A program made the position numbers and the translations under genes. From an uncultured Clostridia bacterium (GTDB taxonomy: Bacteria > Bacillota > Clostridia > TANB77 > CAG-508), in contig CAKPDN010000005.1 of the NCBI GenBank assembly GCA_934149005.1, forward strand, positions 1 to 64,000: a stretch of DNA of 64,000 bases, read 5' to 3'. The first letter of the stretch is position 1. Each line of letters begins with the position of its first letter. The notes beneath the pieces were generated by a model. The model was not told the origin of the DNA and made no database searches. It saw only the letters and a list, made by a program, of their open reading frames with translations. Of the stretch, positions 36,586 to 45,406 are shown in pieces.

Positions 36586-37065
36586 TTATCTATGATAAGT
36601 CTCATTATTAGAGATTTTAAAAGCTCTAAATAATTGTTCTAATAAAAATATTCTTATTAATTGATGGGGAAAGGTCATTTTTGAGAAGCATATTTTTTGA
36701 TTTGACAAATTTAATACTCTTTCAGTTAAACCTAAAGAGCCACCAATTATGAAAGTGATATTGCTTGATTGCATAGATATATTTTCTATTGTTTTAGAGA
36801 AATGTTCTGATGAAAATTCTTTTCCAGTTAAGTCTAGGCATATAACATATGAGTCTTTTTTGATATGATTTATTATATTATTACATTCTTTAGACTTTAT
36901 TTCATTTTCAATATTAGGATTTATTTTATCTGGGATTTTTTCATCAGGTAATTCGATAATATTTAATTTACAATATTTTGATAGTCTTTTTGAATATTCG
37001 TTTATAGAATCTTTAAAAAATTTTTCTTTTATTTTTCCTACACATATTATATTTATTGATAACAT
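36586..37065 (-). CDS. rlmH: 23S rRNA (pseudouridine-1915-N3)-methyltransferase RlmH
   Basis: A 159-residue SPOUT methyltransferase of full length, with ICVGKIKEKFFKDSINEYSKRL at the start (given as family type), CLDLTGKEFSSEHF near residues 86-99, FIIGGSLGLTE near 104-114 and the C-terminal MTFPHQLIRIFLLEQLFRAF. It methylates pseudouridine 1915 of 23S rRNA. It sits just downstream of walJ on the same strand, as in many Firmicutes. Confidence 0.96.
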   Translation of the reverse strand: MLSINIICVGKIKEKFFKDSINEYSKRLSKYCKLNIIELPDEKIPDKINPNIENEIKSKECNNIINHIKKDSYVICLDLTGKEFSSEHFSKTIENISMQSSNITFIIGGSLGLTERVLNLSNQKICFSKMTFPHQLIRIFLLEQLFRAFKISNNETYHR

Positions 37066-37091
37066 AGTTTTTTCCTTTATTTATTTGTTTT

Positions 37092-37881
37092 TTAAAAATA
37101 TATTTTGTTTCCAGGCAAATCTCTACTGGCCACACTTAATTTTATGGAATTTTCATTGTGATTACTTGAAAGTATTTCATCTACTACTGTTTTATAGGCA
37201 AGTTCAGGGAAATTACTTTCTTTACTTAAATGGCCTAGCATTGCTTGTTGCAATCCAGAGTTTAGAAGATGAGAAATAGTTTTTCCAGCTAATTCATTAG
37301 ATAAATGTCCGGTTTGGTCCAGCTATTCTAGTTTTTAAAGGGAATGGATATCTCGAAAATTTTAAAACTTCAGGGTCATAGTTTGACTCTAATAAAACAA
37401 ATATACTATCTTCAAGGTTTTTTAAAATTCCATTTGTCATATGACCTATATCTGTTGCTATACTAATTTTTTTATTACTATTAAAAATATTGAAACCGCA
37501 AGGATTTGCGGCATCATGAGGTATAGAAAATGGTTTTATTTGTAAATCACCAATTTCAAATTTTTCCTCAATTGTAAATTTTTTAATATTTTTTTCAGGT
37601 ATTTTTTCTTTTTGGTTAGGCATTGCATCTAATGTTTTTTGGTTTACGAATACTGGTAAATTATATTTTTTGGCAAATGTTCCTAATCCTTGAACATGGT
37701 CTGAGTGTTCATGTGTAATTAGAATGCCATTTATAGAAGAAGGATTAATTTCTAAATTTGTTAAAGCTGTTTCTATTTTTTTGCAACTGACACCTGCATC
37801 AATTAACAATTTAGTATTTTCACTTTCTATAAATAGACTATTTCCACTACTTCCACTATATAAACTACAAAAATTAAACAT
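37092..37881 (-). CDS. walJ: WalJ/YycJ-like metallo-beta-lactamase fold hydrolase, with +1 frameshift at a CGG codon
   Basis: On the minus strand the frame from ATG 37881 contains SLYSGSSGNSLFIE and THEHSDHVQGLG (HxHxDH metal site), and runs 190 codons to CGG at 37311-37309, then ACA TTT ATC TAA. Skipping the C (base 37311) gives GPNGHLSNELAGK, the conserved C-terminal His motif region of YycJ, and continues through MLGHLSKESN to a stop at 37094-37092. The joined length is 262 residues, as in B. subtilis WalJ, which links cell division and replication. rlmH follows at 37065 as in B. subtilis. Confidence 0.92.
37309..37311 (-). other. CGG +1 recoding site in walJ
   Basis: The minus-strand context is CCA AAC CGG ACA TTT ATC TAA. 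Skipping the first C gives AAC GGA CAT TTA TCT, i.e. NGHLS, where Gly-His is conserved and the His belongs to the metal site. It is the only one of the five sites on the minus strand, so the pattern is tied to translation direction and not to one DNA strand. Confidence 0.8.
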
Positions 37882-37902
37882 AATGTATTCTTCCTTTGAT
37901 TA

Positions 37903-39162
37903 TTACTCTTTTATTCTTTGTATATTTGCACCGATTTTTCTAAATTTTTCTTCTATATTTTCATAGCCCCTGTCAATATGTTCTAAATTATAAACTTCTG
38001 TAATACCATTTGCAGAAACACCAGCAATAATAAGTGCTGCTCCTGCTCTTAAATCAGTTGAATATACAGGTGCTCCAAATAATTCATCTACACCTTCAAA
38101 TATAGCTGATTTTCCTTGAGCTGTTATTTTAGCTCCCATTTTATTTAATTCGGCAGTATATTGAAATCTTGATTCCCATATGCTTTCATTTATAATACTG
38201 GTTCCATTTGCAGTTGCTAATACTACACCCATTTGAGGTTGCAAGTCTGTTGGAAATCCTGGATATGGTAATGTTTTTATAATGGCTTTATTTGGTCTTT
38301 TACTATACCAAACTCTAATACTATCACTATTATCTTCTACATTTCCACCCATTTCTACTATTTTTGCTGTTATAGAGTCTAAATGTTTTGTAATACAATT
38401 TTTTATAATTAAGTCACCTTTAGATGCAATTGCAGCTAACATAAAAGTTCCAGCCTCTATTTGATCTGGTACAATAGAATATGTAGCATTTCCATGTAAT
38501 TTTTCTACACCGTTAATTTTTATAACATCTGTACCAGCACCTCTTATATCTGCTCCCATTGTGTTTAAAAAGTTTGCAACATCTACTATGTGAGGTTCTT
38601 TGGCAGCATTATCTATTATTGTTGTACCCTTTGCTAAAACACTAGCTAACATTACATTTATGGTAGCTCCTACAGAAACTACATCCATATATATTGATGT
38701 ACCTACTAAACAATTTGCTTTAGCTAATATTGTACCTTTACTAACTTCAACGTTAGCACCTAATAATTCAAATCCTTTAATATGCTGATCAATAGGTCTT
38801 GCACCTAATTTACATCCACCAGGCATTCCTACTTCTATTTTTCCTGTTCTACCAAGCATTGCTCCAATTAGATAATAAGAAGCTCTAAATTTACTAGTTA
38901 AATCTAAAGGTGCTTGAGTTGTATTTATATTTCTTGTATCTATTGTTAATTCATTTTTATTAGTCCAAGTTATTTTAGCTCCCATTTTTTCTAATATTGT
39001 GCATAAAATTTGTACATCACTTATGTTAGGAACATTGTTTATAGTACAAATGCCATCTATTAATAATGTAGCAGGTAAAATTGCTACTGCTGCATTTTTT
39101 GCTCCACTTATTTCTACTTCACCTTTTAATGGTGTTGGACCTGTTATTACTAATTTTTCCAA
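37903..39162 (-). CDS. murA: UDP-N-acetylglucosamine 1-carboxyvinyltransferase
   Basis: A 419-residue enzyme of full MurA length that makes the first committed peptidoglycan precursor. SGAKNAAVAILPA (about residues 19-31) and GMPGGCKLGARPIDQH (about 113-128, with the catalytic Cys that fosfomycin attacks) are present, as is PYPGFPTDLQPQ (about 300-311). The minus-strand ATG follows an AGGGGG-type ribosome binding site (complement of CCCCCT). It is upstream of walJ, consistent with one transcript murA-walJ-rlmH. Confidence 0.96.
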   Translation of the reverse strand: MEKLVITGPTPLKGEVEISGAKNAAVAILPATLLIDGICTINNVPNISDVQILCTILEKMGAKITWTNKNELTIDTRNINTTQAPLDLTSKFRASYYLIGAMLGRTGKIEVGMPGGCKLGARPIDQHIKGFELLGANVEVSKGTILAKANCLVGTSIYMDVVSVGATINVMLASVLAKGTTIIDNAAKEPHIVDVANFLNTMGADIRGAGTDVIKINGVEKLHGNATYSIVPDQIEAGTFMLAAIASKGDLIIKNCITKHLDSITAKIVEMGGNVEDNSDSIRVWYSKRPNKAIIKTLPYPGFPTDLQPQMGVVLATANGTSIINESIWESRFQYTAELNKMGAKITAQGKSAIFEGVDELFGAPVYSTDLRAGAALIIAGVSANGITEVYNLEHIDRGYENIEEKFRKIGANIQRIKE

Positions 39163-39637
39163 ATTGATTTCCCCCTAAGAATTGTGTATTTATCATAGAA
39201 TATACCATAAAGAATGAAGTAATGCAAGAGAGCTGACAAAAAAATGGCTAAAACTTGAGTTGATTTGTTGTTAAAATTCACAGTTTTAGTAAAATAATTA
39301 GTGCTTCCTTAAGGGGGATATATCTTTTGATATTGTATCTGTTTGAATGAAGAGAAAAATAGAAAATCTTAAATAAAAAACTGAGGAATGCTCACGGGAA
39401 AAATGTATATATGTATATGTTGCTCCAATCACATTCGAAAATGATTACAACATATACATATATACATTTTTAGCCAGAGTGAGAGAGGCTCGGTTTTTTA
39501 TGTTAGATTTTATTTTTGAACGCAATGAACAGGATACAATATCAAAAGATATATCCCCCTTAAGGAAGCCATCTTATCCACCAATTATTTTACTAGAACT
39601 GCGAATTACAATGATTGGGTACTACTGAATTATAATG
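39163..39637. other. 475-base intergenic region between spoIIR and murA
   Basis: No gene. Most of it is a long palindromic element (39275-39607). The bases 39163-39240 should hold the murA promoter on the minus strand. Confidence 0.7.
39275..39607. mobile_element. Long palindromic MITE-like element, copy A
   Basis: The core arms 39304-39339 and 39533-39568 are a perfect 36-bp inverted repeat beginning CTTCCTTAAGGGGG. An inner 24-bp perfect inverted repeat lies near 39399-39422 and 39449-39472, and further imperfect pairing connects the parts. Outside the core, a 29-base flank (39275-39303) is itself inverted at 39579-39607 with three mismatches. Most of the interior reappears, reversed, in copy B at 56909-57344. 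It has no coding capacity, so it depends on another source for movement, if mobile. Transcribed, it would form a very long hairpin. Confidence 0.7.
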
Positions 39638-40303
39638 TTAATTTTTGGCAGTAGCTAAACCACTATTTGTAAACAATTCTAATAATTTGAATTTGAATTT
39701 TATTCCATAATTAGAGTTGTCTGATATTATTGAATATTCTTCATCTGAAAGGACATTTTTAAGTTCTTCCTTTGATTCATTTGGAACAATACCAGAGGAT
39801 ACATCTATAAAGCATAAGGAAGGGAACATTACACACCACCAATTTCTTCCATTAGCATTTCCTATTTCTACTTTTAAAGCATCATAAAATCCAGCAGGTA
39901 AAGAAATGTCACCATATTGTTTTGTTGGAAATTCAAAATTTCCTATTTCTATATTTATATTGTATGAATATCCCTCATTTTTAATTGTTTCTAAAGCAAT
40001 TTGTTTAAATTCTTCTTGATGTATAGTGACTAAATTTATTGCTTCTTCTTTTGATGAACAGTTTTTACAAATATTATTCATATAATTTAATAAACTATCT
40101 CTAACTTTATATTTTAAAGTTTGATCCTCATCACTATTACTATTTGCTATTACATGCAATCTAAATACACTATTACTAATATCAGATGATACAGCTTGTA
40201 CATATGAGAAAGCACATATTAGTGTATATAAAGATAATAACAAGAATAAGATAAGGATAATTCCTATTTTGGAATTCTTGATATTATTTAAAAATTTTTT
40301 CAT
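39638..40303 (-). CDS. spoIIR: Stage II sporulation protein R
   Basis: A 221-residue protein with an N-terminal signal/membrane segment (about residues 13-37), then the SpoIIR core FRLHVIANSNSDEDQTLKYKVRD (split at about 47-69), YGDISLPAGFYDALKVEIG (about 134-152) and NWWCVMFPSLCF (about 157-168). SpoIIR is made in the forespore and signals SpoIIGA to activate sigma-E in the mother cell. This is strong evidence that the organism forms spores. AGGTAAC-type bases precede the start. Confidence 0.94.
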   Translation of the reverse strand: MKKFLNNIKNSKIGIILILFLLLSLYTLICAFSYVQAVSSDISNSVFRLHVIANSNSDEDQTLKYKVRDSLLNYMNNICKNCSSKEEAINLVTIHQEEFKQIALETIKNEGYSYNINIEIGNFEFPTKQYGDISLPAGFYDALKVEIGNANGRNWWCVMFPSLCFIDVSSGIVPNESKEELKNVLSDEEYSIISDNSNYGIKFKFKLLELFTNSGLATAKN

Positions 40304-40398
40304 AAGTTACCTCCAAAATCCTTTTTTTCTAAAATATTCTTTAAATTAATTATTTACAATTTTTATAAATATATACATTTATTTGTTATTATTAATAA

Positions 40399-40405
40399 TG
40401 TCGAA
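40399..40405 (+). promoter_or_regulatory. Spo0A-box-like TGTCGAA near spoIIR
   Basis: TGTCGAA followed by an A run lies 96 bases upstream of the spoIIR start and 45 bases before the next promoter. It matches the 0A box core, but in B. subtilis spoIIR is controlled by sigma-F, so binding here may serve the plus-strand gene instead or be chance. Confidence 0.25.
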
Positions 40406-40446
40406 AAAACCCGATGAAATATTATTGAAATATTTTTGAAATAATA

Positions 40447-40480
40447 TTGACATATAAAAAAATAAATGGTAAAATTTACC
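40447..40480 (+). promoter_or_regulatory. Promoter with palindrome over the -10
   Basis: TTGACA (40447-40452), a 17-base spacer and TAAAAT (40470-40475). The -10 is covered by GGTAAA-A-TTTACC (40468-40480), an inverted repeat that could be an operator. It precedes the hypothetical gene at 40551. Confidence 0.6.
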
Positions 40481-40550
40481 AGTACACAAAATTAAGATTA
40501 TTCTAAAGAAAAAGGGATTTCTTTATGAAATTGAAAGGATTGATATATAA

Positions 40551-41021
40551 ATGGTAAAGGAAAATAATAGTAAAGAAAAGTTATGCTTATTTTTTGCGAG
40601 TGATTATCATTTTGAAATGATAAGTTTACCTTATATAAATGAAAATTTAAAGAAAAATAAAAAAATTATAATGGTTACAGAAAATAATTTAGATGGAACA
40701 GTTAATAAATTATTATCAAATATAAATTTAAATGAAAAAGAGAAAAATGAAATAGCTAAAATAGATTGGAAAAATGATGATATAAATAAATTTAAAGAGA
40801 TAAAGAATGCTAATGAAGAAGGGAAAGAAACAATAATTTTTGTTAAAGGGAGAGAAAGTTATATTAATAACATTAATAAAAATTTGGATAATTGGATTAA
40901 TGTTGATGATATGAAGGTTATTGATTGTTACGACATTAATGAAGTTTATGATGATGTAAGTGAGATTGCCAAAAAATATAATAAAATATTGTCAACATCA
41001 GGAGTAGAAAAATTATTATAA
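40551..41021 (+). CDS. Hypothetical protein, MEDS/DcmR-sensory-like
   Basis: A 156-residue soluble protein with no signal or membrane segment. The alternating hydrophobic strands (LCLFFASDYHFEMISLPYINENLKKNKKIIMVTENN) and a C-terminal VIDCYDINEVYDDVSEIAKKY recall the RecA-like MEDS domain, which starts with a residue pattern for an H-x-x-x-F/Y-x5-F-I-x-x-G-L motif. The resemblance is weak and I do not assign a function. It has its own promoter and GAAAGGATTG ribosome binding site. Confidence 0.6.
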   Translation: MVKENNSKEKLCLFFASDYHFEMISLPYINENLKKNKKIIMVTENNLDGTVNKLLSNINLNEKEKNEIAKIDWKNDDINKFKEIKNANEEGKETIIFVKGRESYINNINKNLDNWINVDDMKVIDCYDINEVYDDVSEIAKKYNKILSTSGVEKLL

Positions 41022-41100
41022 AAATACTTGATAATTTTACAAAAAAGGTATATAAATATGTAATAACAAATATAAAAGCAAATGTCGAAAGGATGATATA

Positions 41101-42351
41101 ATGAATAATACATTAGAAGAAGCAAAAGCTGTATTAAAAAAATATAATCAAGAACATTTATTAAATAGATTTGATTATTTAGATGAAAAGAAACAAAGTA
41201 AATTATTAGAACAAATTTTAGAAACAGATTTTGAATTAATAAATAGCTTATATATAAATACTAAAAAAGAAAGTTTAGAAAATAATGATGTAATCGAACC
41301 AATGGAATATTTAGATAAAAATAAATTATATGATGATTATAAATATTATGAGAACCTTGGAAAACATGCTATAGAGTCTGGAAAACTTGCGGCTGTGACA
41401 ATGGCAGGTGGACAAGGTACAAGATTAGGACATAATGGACCAAAGGGAACATATGATATAGGATTAGATTCACATAAATCTTTATTTGAGTTATTAGCTG
41501 ATTCATTAAAAGAAGCGGGAAAAAAATATGAGGTTATGGTTCCATGGTTTATTATGACTAGTAGAGAAAACAATGAAGAAACAGTAAAGTTTTTTGAAAA
41601 AAATAAATATTTTGGTTATCAAAAAGATAAGAACATATTTTTCTTTATTCAAGGTGAATTACCTATGGTAGATATGGAAGGAAAAATATTAATTGGTGAA
41701 GATGGATTAATAAAAAGAGCTGCCGATGGACATGGAGGAATATATGAATCATTAGTAAAAAGTGGTATGACTGAAAAAATGAGACAACTTGGTATTGAGT
41801 GGGTATTTATTGGCGGTGTAGATAATTGCTTAGTAAAAATGGTAGATCCTGTTTTAATGGGAATTGCTATTGATAAGGGTGTTACTGTTGCTTGTAAGTC
41901 AATTGTTAAAGCTAATCCACATGAAAAGGTTGGGGTATTTTGTAAAAGAAATGGAAGACCAGGTGTTATAGAATATTCTGAAATTACTGATGAAATGGCT
42001 GAAGCAACTGATAAAAATGGTGAACTTCTATATGGCGAATCACATATACTTTGTAATTTATTTAATATTAAAGCAGTGGAAAGAATGGGTGTTACACCAT
42101 TACCATATCATAGTGCATTTAAAAAAGCTAAGTATATTGATAAAGATGGAAATTTAGTAGTGCCAGATTCTCCAAATGCTTATAAATTTGAAGCATTTTT
42201 GTTTGATGCTTTTGGCGAAGTTGATGATATGGCTATTTTGAGAGTTAAAAGAGAAGAAGAATTTGCACCTGTTAAAAATGCTGATGAGGCTGGAGTAGAT
42301 TGCCCAAGTACTGCTAGAAAGTTATATGAGGATTTTTATCATTTAAGATAA
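41101..42351 (+). CDS. UTP-sugar-1-phosphate uridylyltransferase (UDPGP type 1 family)
   Basis: A 416-residue nucleotidyltransferase of the eukaryote-like UDPGP family. MAGGQGTRLGHNGPKGTYDI (about residues 101-120) is the nucleotide-binding loop, and GGVDNCLVKMVDP (about 239-251) is the metal-binding region. It makes UDP-glucose or UDP-N-acetylhexosamine from UTP and the sugar 1-phosphate. With the phosphoglucomutase-type gene at 43507 it could feed surface polysaccharide. Ribosome binding site GAAAGGATG. Confidence 0.88.
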   Translation: MNNTLEEAKAVLKKYNQEHLLNRFDYLDEKKQSKLLEQILETDFELINSLYINTKKESLENNDVIEPMEYLDKNKLYDDYKYYENLGKHAIESGKLAAVTMAGGQGTRLGHNGPKGTYDIGLDSHKSLFELLADSLKEAGKKYEVMVPWFIMTSRENNEETVKFFEKNKYFGYQKDKNIFFFIQGELPMVDMEGKILIGEDGLIKRAADGHGGIYESLVKSGMTEKMRQLGIEWVFIGGVDNCLVKMVDPVLMGIAIDKGVTVACKSIVKANPHEKVGVFCKRNGRPGVIEYSEITDEMAEATDKNGELLYGESHILCNLFNIKAVERMGVTPLPYHSAFKKAKYIDKDGNLVVPDSPNAYKFEAFLFDAFGEVDDMAILRVKREEEFAPVKNADEAGVDCPSTARKLYEDFYHLR

Positions 42352-42366
42352 TTATTGTGAAGAAAA

Positions 42367-42404
42367 TAAAAAGTACAAGTTTTGAAACTTGTACTTTTTA
42401 TTTT
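42367..42404. terminator. Bidirectional terminator between convergent genes
   Basis: AAAAAGTACAAGTTT and its complement AACTTGTACTTTTT pair around TGA, flanked by A and T runs. Confidence 0.85.
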
Positions 42405-42953
42405 TTAATAATTTATACCATAAACTTTTTGAAGTCTATAACCACGAGATGAGGGTATATTAAATCCAGTTTTTGAAAAATTAGTTAAATTTATATGGTT
42501 TTGGTAATAACCATATAATCCAATAGAGATATTATCCGAAATGGCCAGATTTATTTGCTCTATTGGATATTCAGAATTTTGCATATAAAGTCCACCATTT
42601 TCGGCATAGAAAAATAAAATAGAATCAAATTCATCAGAAGTATGATTGTCAATATATGTTATATTTCCGGAATCAACATCACCTGCCCATAGTAAAGTTT
42701 TTCTATAGTTGGATTGGCTAGTAAGTCTGCTAGAAGAGTTAATATATTTATTTATGTTATTTTCATAGTTGGCTAGAGTTTCATTTTCCTCTATTTGTGC
42801 ACTTTCATGTTTTTCTTTTGATAATTTTGCTTTTATAAATAGATTGGTTTGTGTTAATGCAGATATAGATATTCCTGCTAAAATTAGTAATATTACTATG
42901 GTTACAATTAAGGCTACAAGTGTAATTCCTGACTTATCATTTTTAAATTTCAT
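42405..42953 (-). CDS. Type IV prepilin-like protein
   Basis: A 182-residue protein whose N-terminus, KSGITLVALIVTIVILLILAG, has the prepilin peptidase site (short basic leader, G-I-T-L with the +5-type position) and the hydrophobic pilin helix. A variable C-terminal domain follows. No pilus assembly genes are nearby, so it could be a minor pilin or an orphan secreted adhesin using a remote machine. A palindromic operator lies between it and a divergent Xre-type regulator. Confidence 0.75.
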   Translation of the reverse strand: MKFKNDKSGITLVALIVTIVILLILAGISISALTQTNLFIKAKLSKEKHESAQIEENETLANYENNINKYINSSSRLTSQSNYRKTLLWAGDVDSGNITYIDNHTSDEFDSILFFYAENGGLYMQNSEYPIEQINLAISDNISIGLYGYYQNHINLTNFSKTGFNIPSSRGYRLQKVYGINY

Positions 42954-43005
42954 ATAAAAAACCTCCTATAATTTTTGTCTTTTGTAATAGACTTTAATCT
43001 ATTAT

Positions 43006-43023
43006 ACTGGTTATATAACCAGT
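43006..43023. promoter_or_regulatory. 18-bp perfect palindrome, operator candidate
   Basis: ACTGGTTATATAACCAGT is a perfect palindrome. It lies 53 bases upstream of the prepilin-like start and 59 bases before the divergent regulator gene, next to a TATACT -10-like hexamer. The size and symmetry fit a dimeric HTH repressor site. Confidence 0.6.
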
Positions 43024-43081
43024 AGTCAAGTATCCTATGGGAATTATATAATTTTTTATAATGTTGATGTGGGAGAAAGTA

Positions 43082-43330
43082 ATGGTTAAGGTAAAAATAG
43101 AAAATGGATATTATTTATTTAAACTTGGAGATATTTTAAATAAAGAAGAAATTAGTATTAATAAATTAATAAGAGATACAAATACTGATTTTAAAGTATT
43201 AAAAAGACTAATATCAGGAGAATTGGTTAGAATAGATATATTTGTTTTGGCAAGATTATGTGATTATTTTAATTGTTCTATCAATGATATAATTGAATAT
43301 TTTCCAGATAAAAATAAGAACCAACAATAA
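43082..43330 (+). CDS. Xre/Cro-type helix-turn-helix regulator
   Basis: An 82-residue protein with an HTH_3-like domain: LGDILNKEEISINKLIRDTNTDFKVLKRLISGE followed by LARLCDYFNCSINDIIEYFP. It is probably a dimeric repressor or activator of itself and the divergent prepilin-like gene through the 43006 palindrome. Start ATG 43082 has GGGAGAAAG upstream; the longer frame from 43061 overlaps that site. Confidence 0.85.
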   Translation: MVKVKIENGYYLFKLGDILNKEEISINKLIRDTNTDFKVLKRLISGELVRIDIFVLARLCDYFNCSINDIIEYFPDKNKNQQ

Positions 43331-43506
43331 TTATAAATATGTTTGATGGATTGTTTCTTTATGAATTTTGTTCTATTTTTATATAAAAAAGTATGTGTAT
43401 TTTTGAAAAAGATCTTTATTTATTTTTTAAATAGTGTTATTATAATCATATCTAAAAAGTTGTTAAAAGAGGTATTTCTAATAACAGAAAAGAAAGGATT
43501 GATAAA

Positions 43507-45237
43507 ATGAAAAATTATTTAGAAGAATATAAAAACTGGTGTGAAAGTCCAGATTTTGATGAAGAAACAAAAAAGGAATTATTAGAAATTAAAGATGACC
43601 AAAAAGAAATAGAAGACAGATTTTATAAAGAACTAGAATTTGGAACAGCTGGTCTTCGTGGAGTTATTGGAGCAGGTACTAATAGAATGAATAAATATAC
43701 AGTTGGAAAAGCAACTCAAGGTTTGGCCAATTATATATTAGAACAAGGAACACAAGATAAAGGTGTTGTAATAAGTTATGATTCAAGGAGAATGTCAAAA
43801 GAATTTAGTATGCAAACAGCATTAATATTATGTGCAAATGGAATAAAGACATATTTATTTGAAAATTTAAGACCGGTTCCAGAATTATCTTTTGCTGTCA
43901 GAGAGTTAAAATGTACAGCAGGAATTATGATTACCGCAAGTCATAATCCACCTAAATATAATGGATATAAAGTATATTGGGATGATGGTTCACAAATAGT
44001 AGCCCCAAGGGATAAAGATATAATTGCAAAAGTAAGAGATGTAAAGGAATTTAGTGAAATAAAAGAATTATTAAAAGAAGAAGCAATAAAAAAAGGATTA
44101 CTTAATATTGTAGGAACTGAAATGGATGATAAATACATAGATACTTTGAAGGCATTAATATTAAATCCTGAAATTGTAAAAGAACAAGGAAAAGCTTTAA
44201 AAGTTGTTTATACTCCATTACATGGAACAGGTAATACTGTAGCAGAAAGATTATTAAAAGAAATAGGAATTGAAAATTTATATGTTGTTCCAGAGCAAAA
44301 AGAGCCTGATGGGAATTTTCCAACAGTTGATTATCCAAATCCAGAGGATAAAAAGGCATTTAAATTGGCATTAGAATTAGCTAAAAAAGTAGATGCAGAT
44401 GTTGTCTTAGCAACAGATCCAGATGCTGATAGATTAGGAATATATGCTAAAGATAGTAAAACTGGAGAATATATGACATATACAGGAAATATGTCTGCAT
44501 TGTTAATTGCAGAGTATAGAATTTCTCAAATGAAAGAAAAAGAAATATTACCAAAAAATGGAATGATGATAACAACAGTGGTTTCTTCTAATTTAACACA
44601 AGCAATTGCTAAAGAATATAATTTAAAACTATATGAAGTTTTAACTGGATTTAAAAATATTGGTGCTGTTATGAAAAAAGAAGAAGAAAAAGAAAATGGA
44701 TATAAATATGTATTTGGTTTTGAAGAAAGTTATGGTTGTTTAATTGGGGATTATGCAAGAGATAAAGATGGAATTGCAGCTGTAATGGCTTTGTGTGAAG
44801 CAGCTTGTTATTATAAATCTAAAGGTGAAACTTTATGGGATCAAATGAATAATATTTATGAGAAATATGGATATTATAAAGAAGATCAAGTTTCAATTGT
44901 TTTAGAGGGTGCCGAAGGGGCTGAAAAAATACAAGAGATGATGACAAATATGAGAAATACTCCTGTTGAAAAAATTGGTGATTATAAAGTTTTAACTTTT
45001 AAAGATATTGATAGAGATTATGTTAAAGATATGGTGACAGGGGAAGAATCTAAAACAGATTTACCAAAATCTAATGTATTATATTATGCTTTGGAAGATA
45101 ATAGTTGGTGTTGTGTTAGACCTTCTGGGACTGAACCCAAAATTAAATTATATATGGGAGTTAAAGGTTCTTCTGAAGATGATGCTAATAAAAAATTGGA
45201 AATATTAAAAAATGCAATGGTTGAAATTGTAAAATAG
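43507..45237 (+). CDS. pgcA: Phosphoglucomutase/phosphomannomutase (alpha-D-phosphohexomutase)
   Basis: A 576-residue enzyme. The motif FGTAGLRGVIGAG (about residues 45-57), phosphoserine loop TASHNPPKYNGYK (about 143-155), metal-binding DPDADRLG (about 302-309) and C-terminal phosphate-binding RPSGTEPKIKLY (about 538-549) are complete. It interconverts hexose 1- and 6-phosphates, supplying the UDP-sugar enzyme at 41101. Ribosome binding site GAAAGGATTG. An inverted repeat element follows and probably terminates transcription. Confidence 0.95.
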   Translation: MKNYLEEYKNWCESPDFDEETKKELLEIKDDQKEIEDRFYKELEFGTAGLRGVIGAGTNRMNKYTVGKATQGLANYILEQGTQDKGVVISYDSRRMSKEFSMQTALILCANGIKTYLFENLRPVPELSFAVRELKCTAGIMITASHNPPKYNGYKVYWDDGSQIVAPRDKDIIAKVRDVKEFSEIKELLKEEAIKKGLLNIVGTEMDDKYIDTLKALILNPEIVKEQGKALKVVYTPLHGTGNTVAERLLKEIGIENLYVVPEQKEPDGNFPTVDYPNPEDKKAFKLALELAKKVDADVVLATDPDADRLGIYAKDSKTGEYMTYTGNMSALLIAEYRISQMKEKEILPKNGMMITTVVSSNLTQAIAKEYNLKLYEVLTGFKNIGAVMKKEEEKENGYKYVFGFEESYGCLIGDYARDKDGIAAVMALCEAACYYKSKGETLWDQMNNIYEKYGYYKEDQVSIVLEGAEGAEKIQEMMTNMRNTPVEKIGDYKVLTFKDIDRDYVKDMVTGEESKTDLPKSNVLYYALEDNSWCCVRPSGTEPKIKLYMGVKGSSEDDANKKLEILKNAMVEIVK

Positions 45238-45248
45238 AAACATATAAG

Positions 45249-45406
45249 AGATTAAGAGGGATTGAGGGGGATTTTAGATTACGGGGCCACCACATAAAAT
45301 CCCTCTTTTTTTATTTTAAATTTTCTAAAAACTAAATTAAATAAAAAATAAAAAAGGGGGATTTTATGTGGTGGCCCCGTAATCCCCCTCAATCCCTCTT
45401 TAATCT
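45249..45406. mobile_element. Inverted-repeat element C (MITE-like) between pgcA and ttcA
   Basis: The left half (45249-45310) and right half (about 45350-45406) are inverted copies, beginning AGATTAAGAGGGATTGAGGG and AGATTAAAGAGGGATTGAGG; the left has about seven extra bases near 45274. The AT-only loop is about 40 bases. Its sequence is unrelated to elements A and B. The right end overlaps the last seven bases of ttcA, including its stop codon. GC-rich arms next to T runs would also make it a terminator for both convergent genes. Confidence 0.7.

Noticed and set aside
37085..37279. Small plus-strand gene near 37.1 kb
   Set aside because: It is antisense to the walJ C-terminus that is recovered after the CGG shift.
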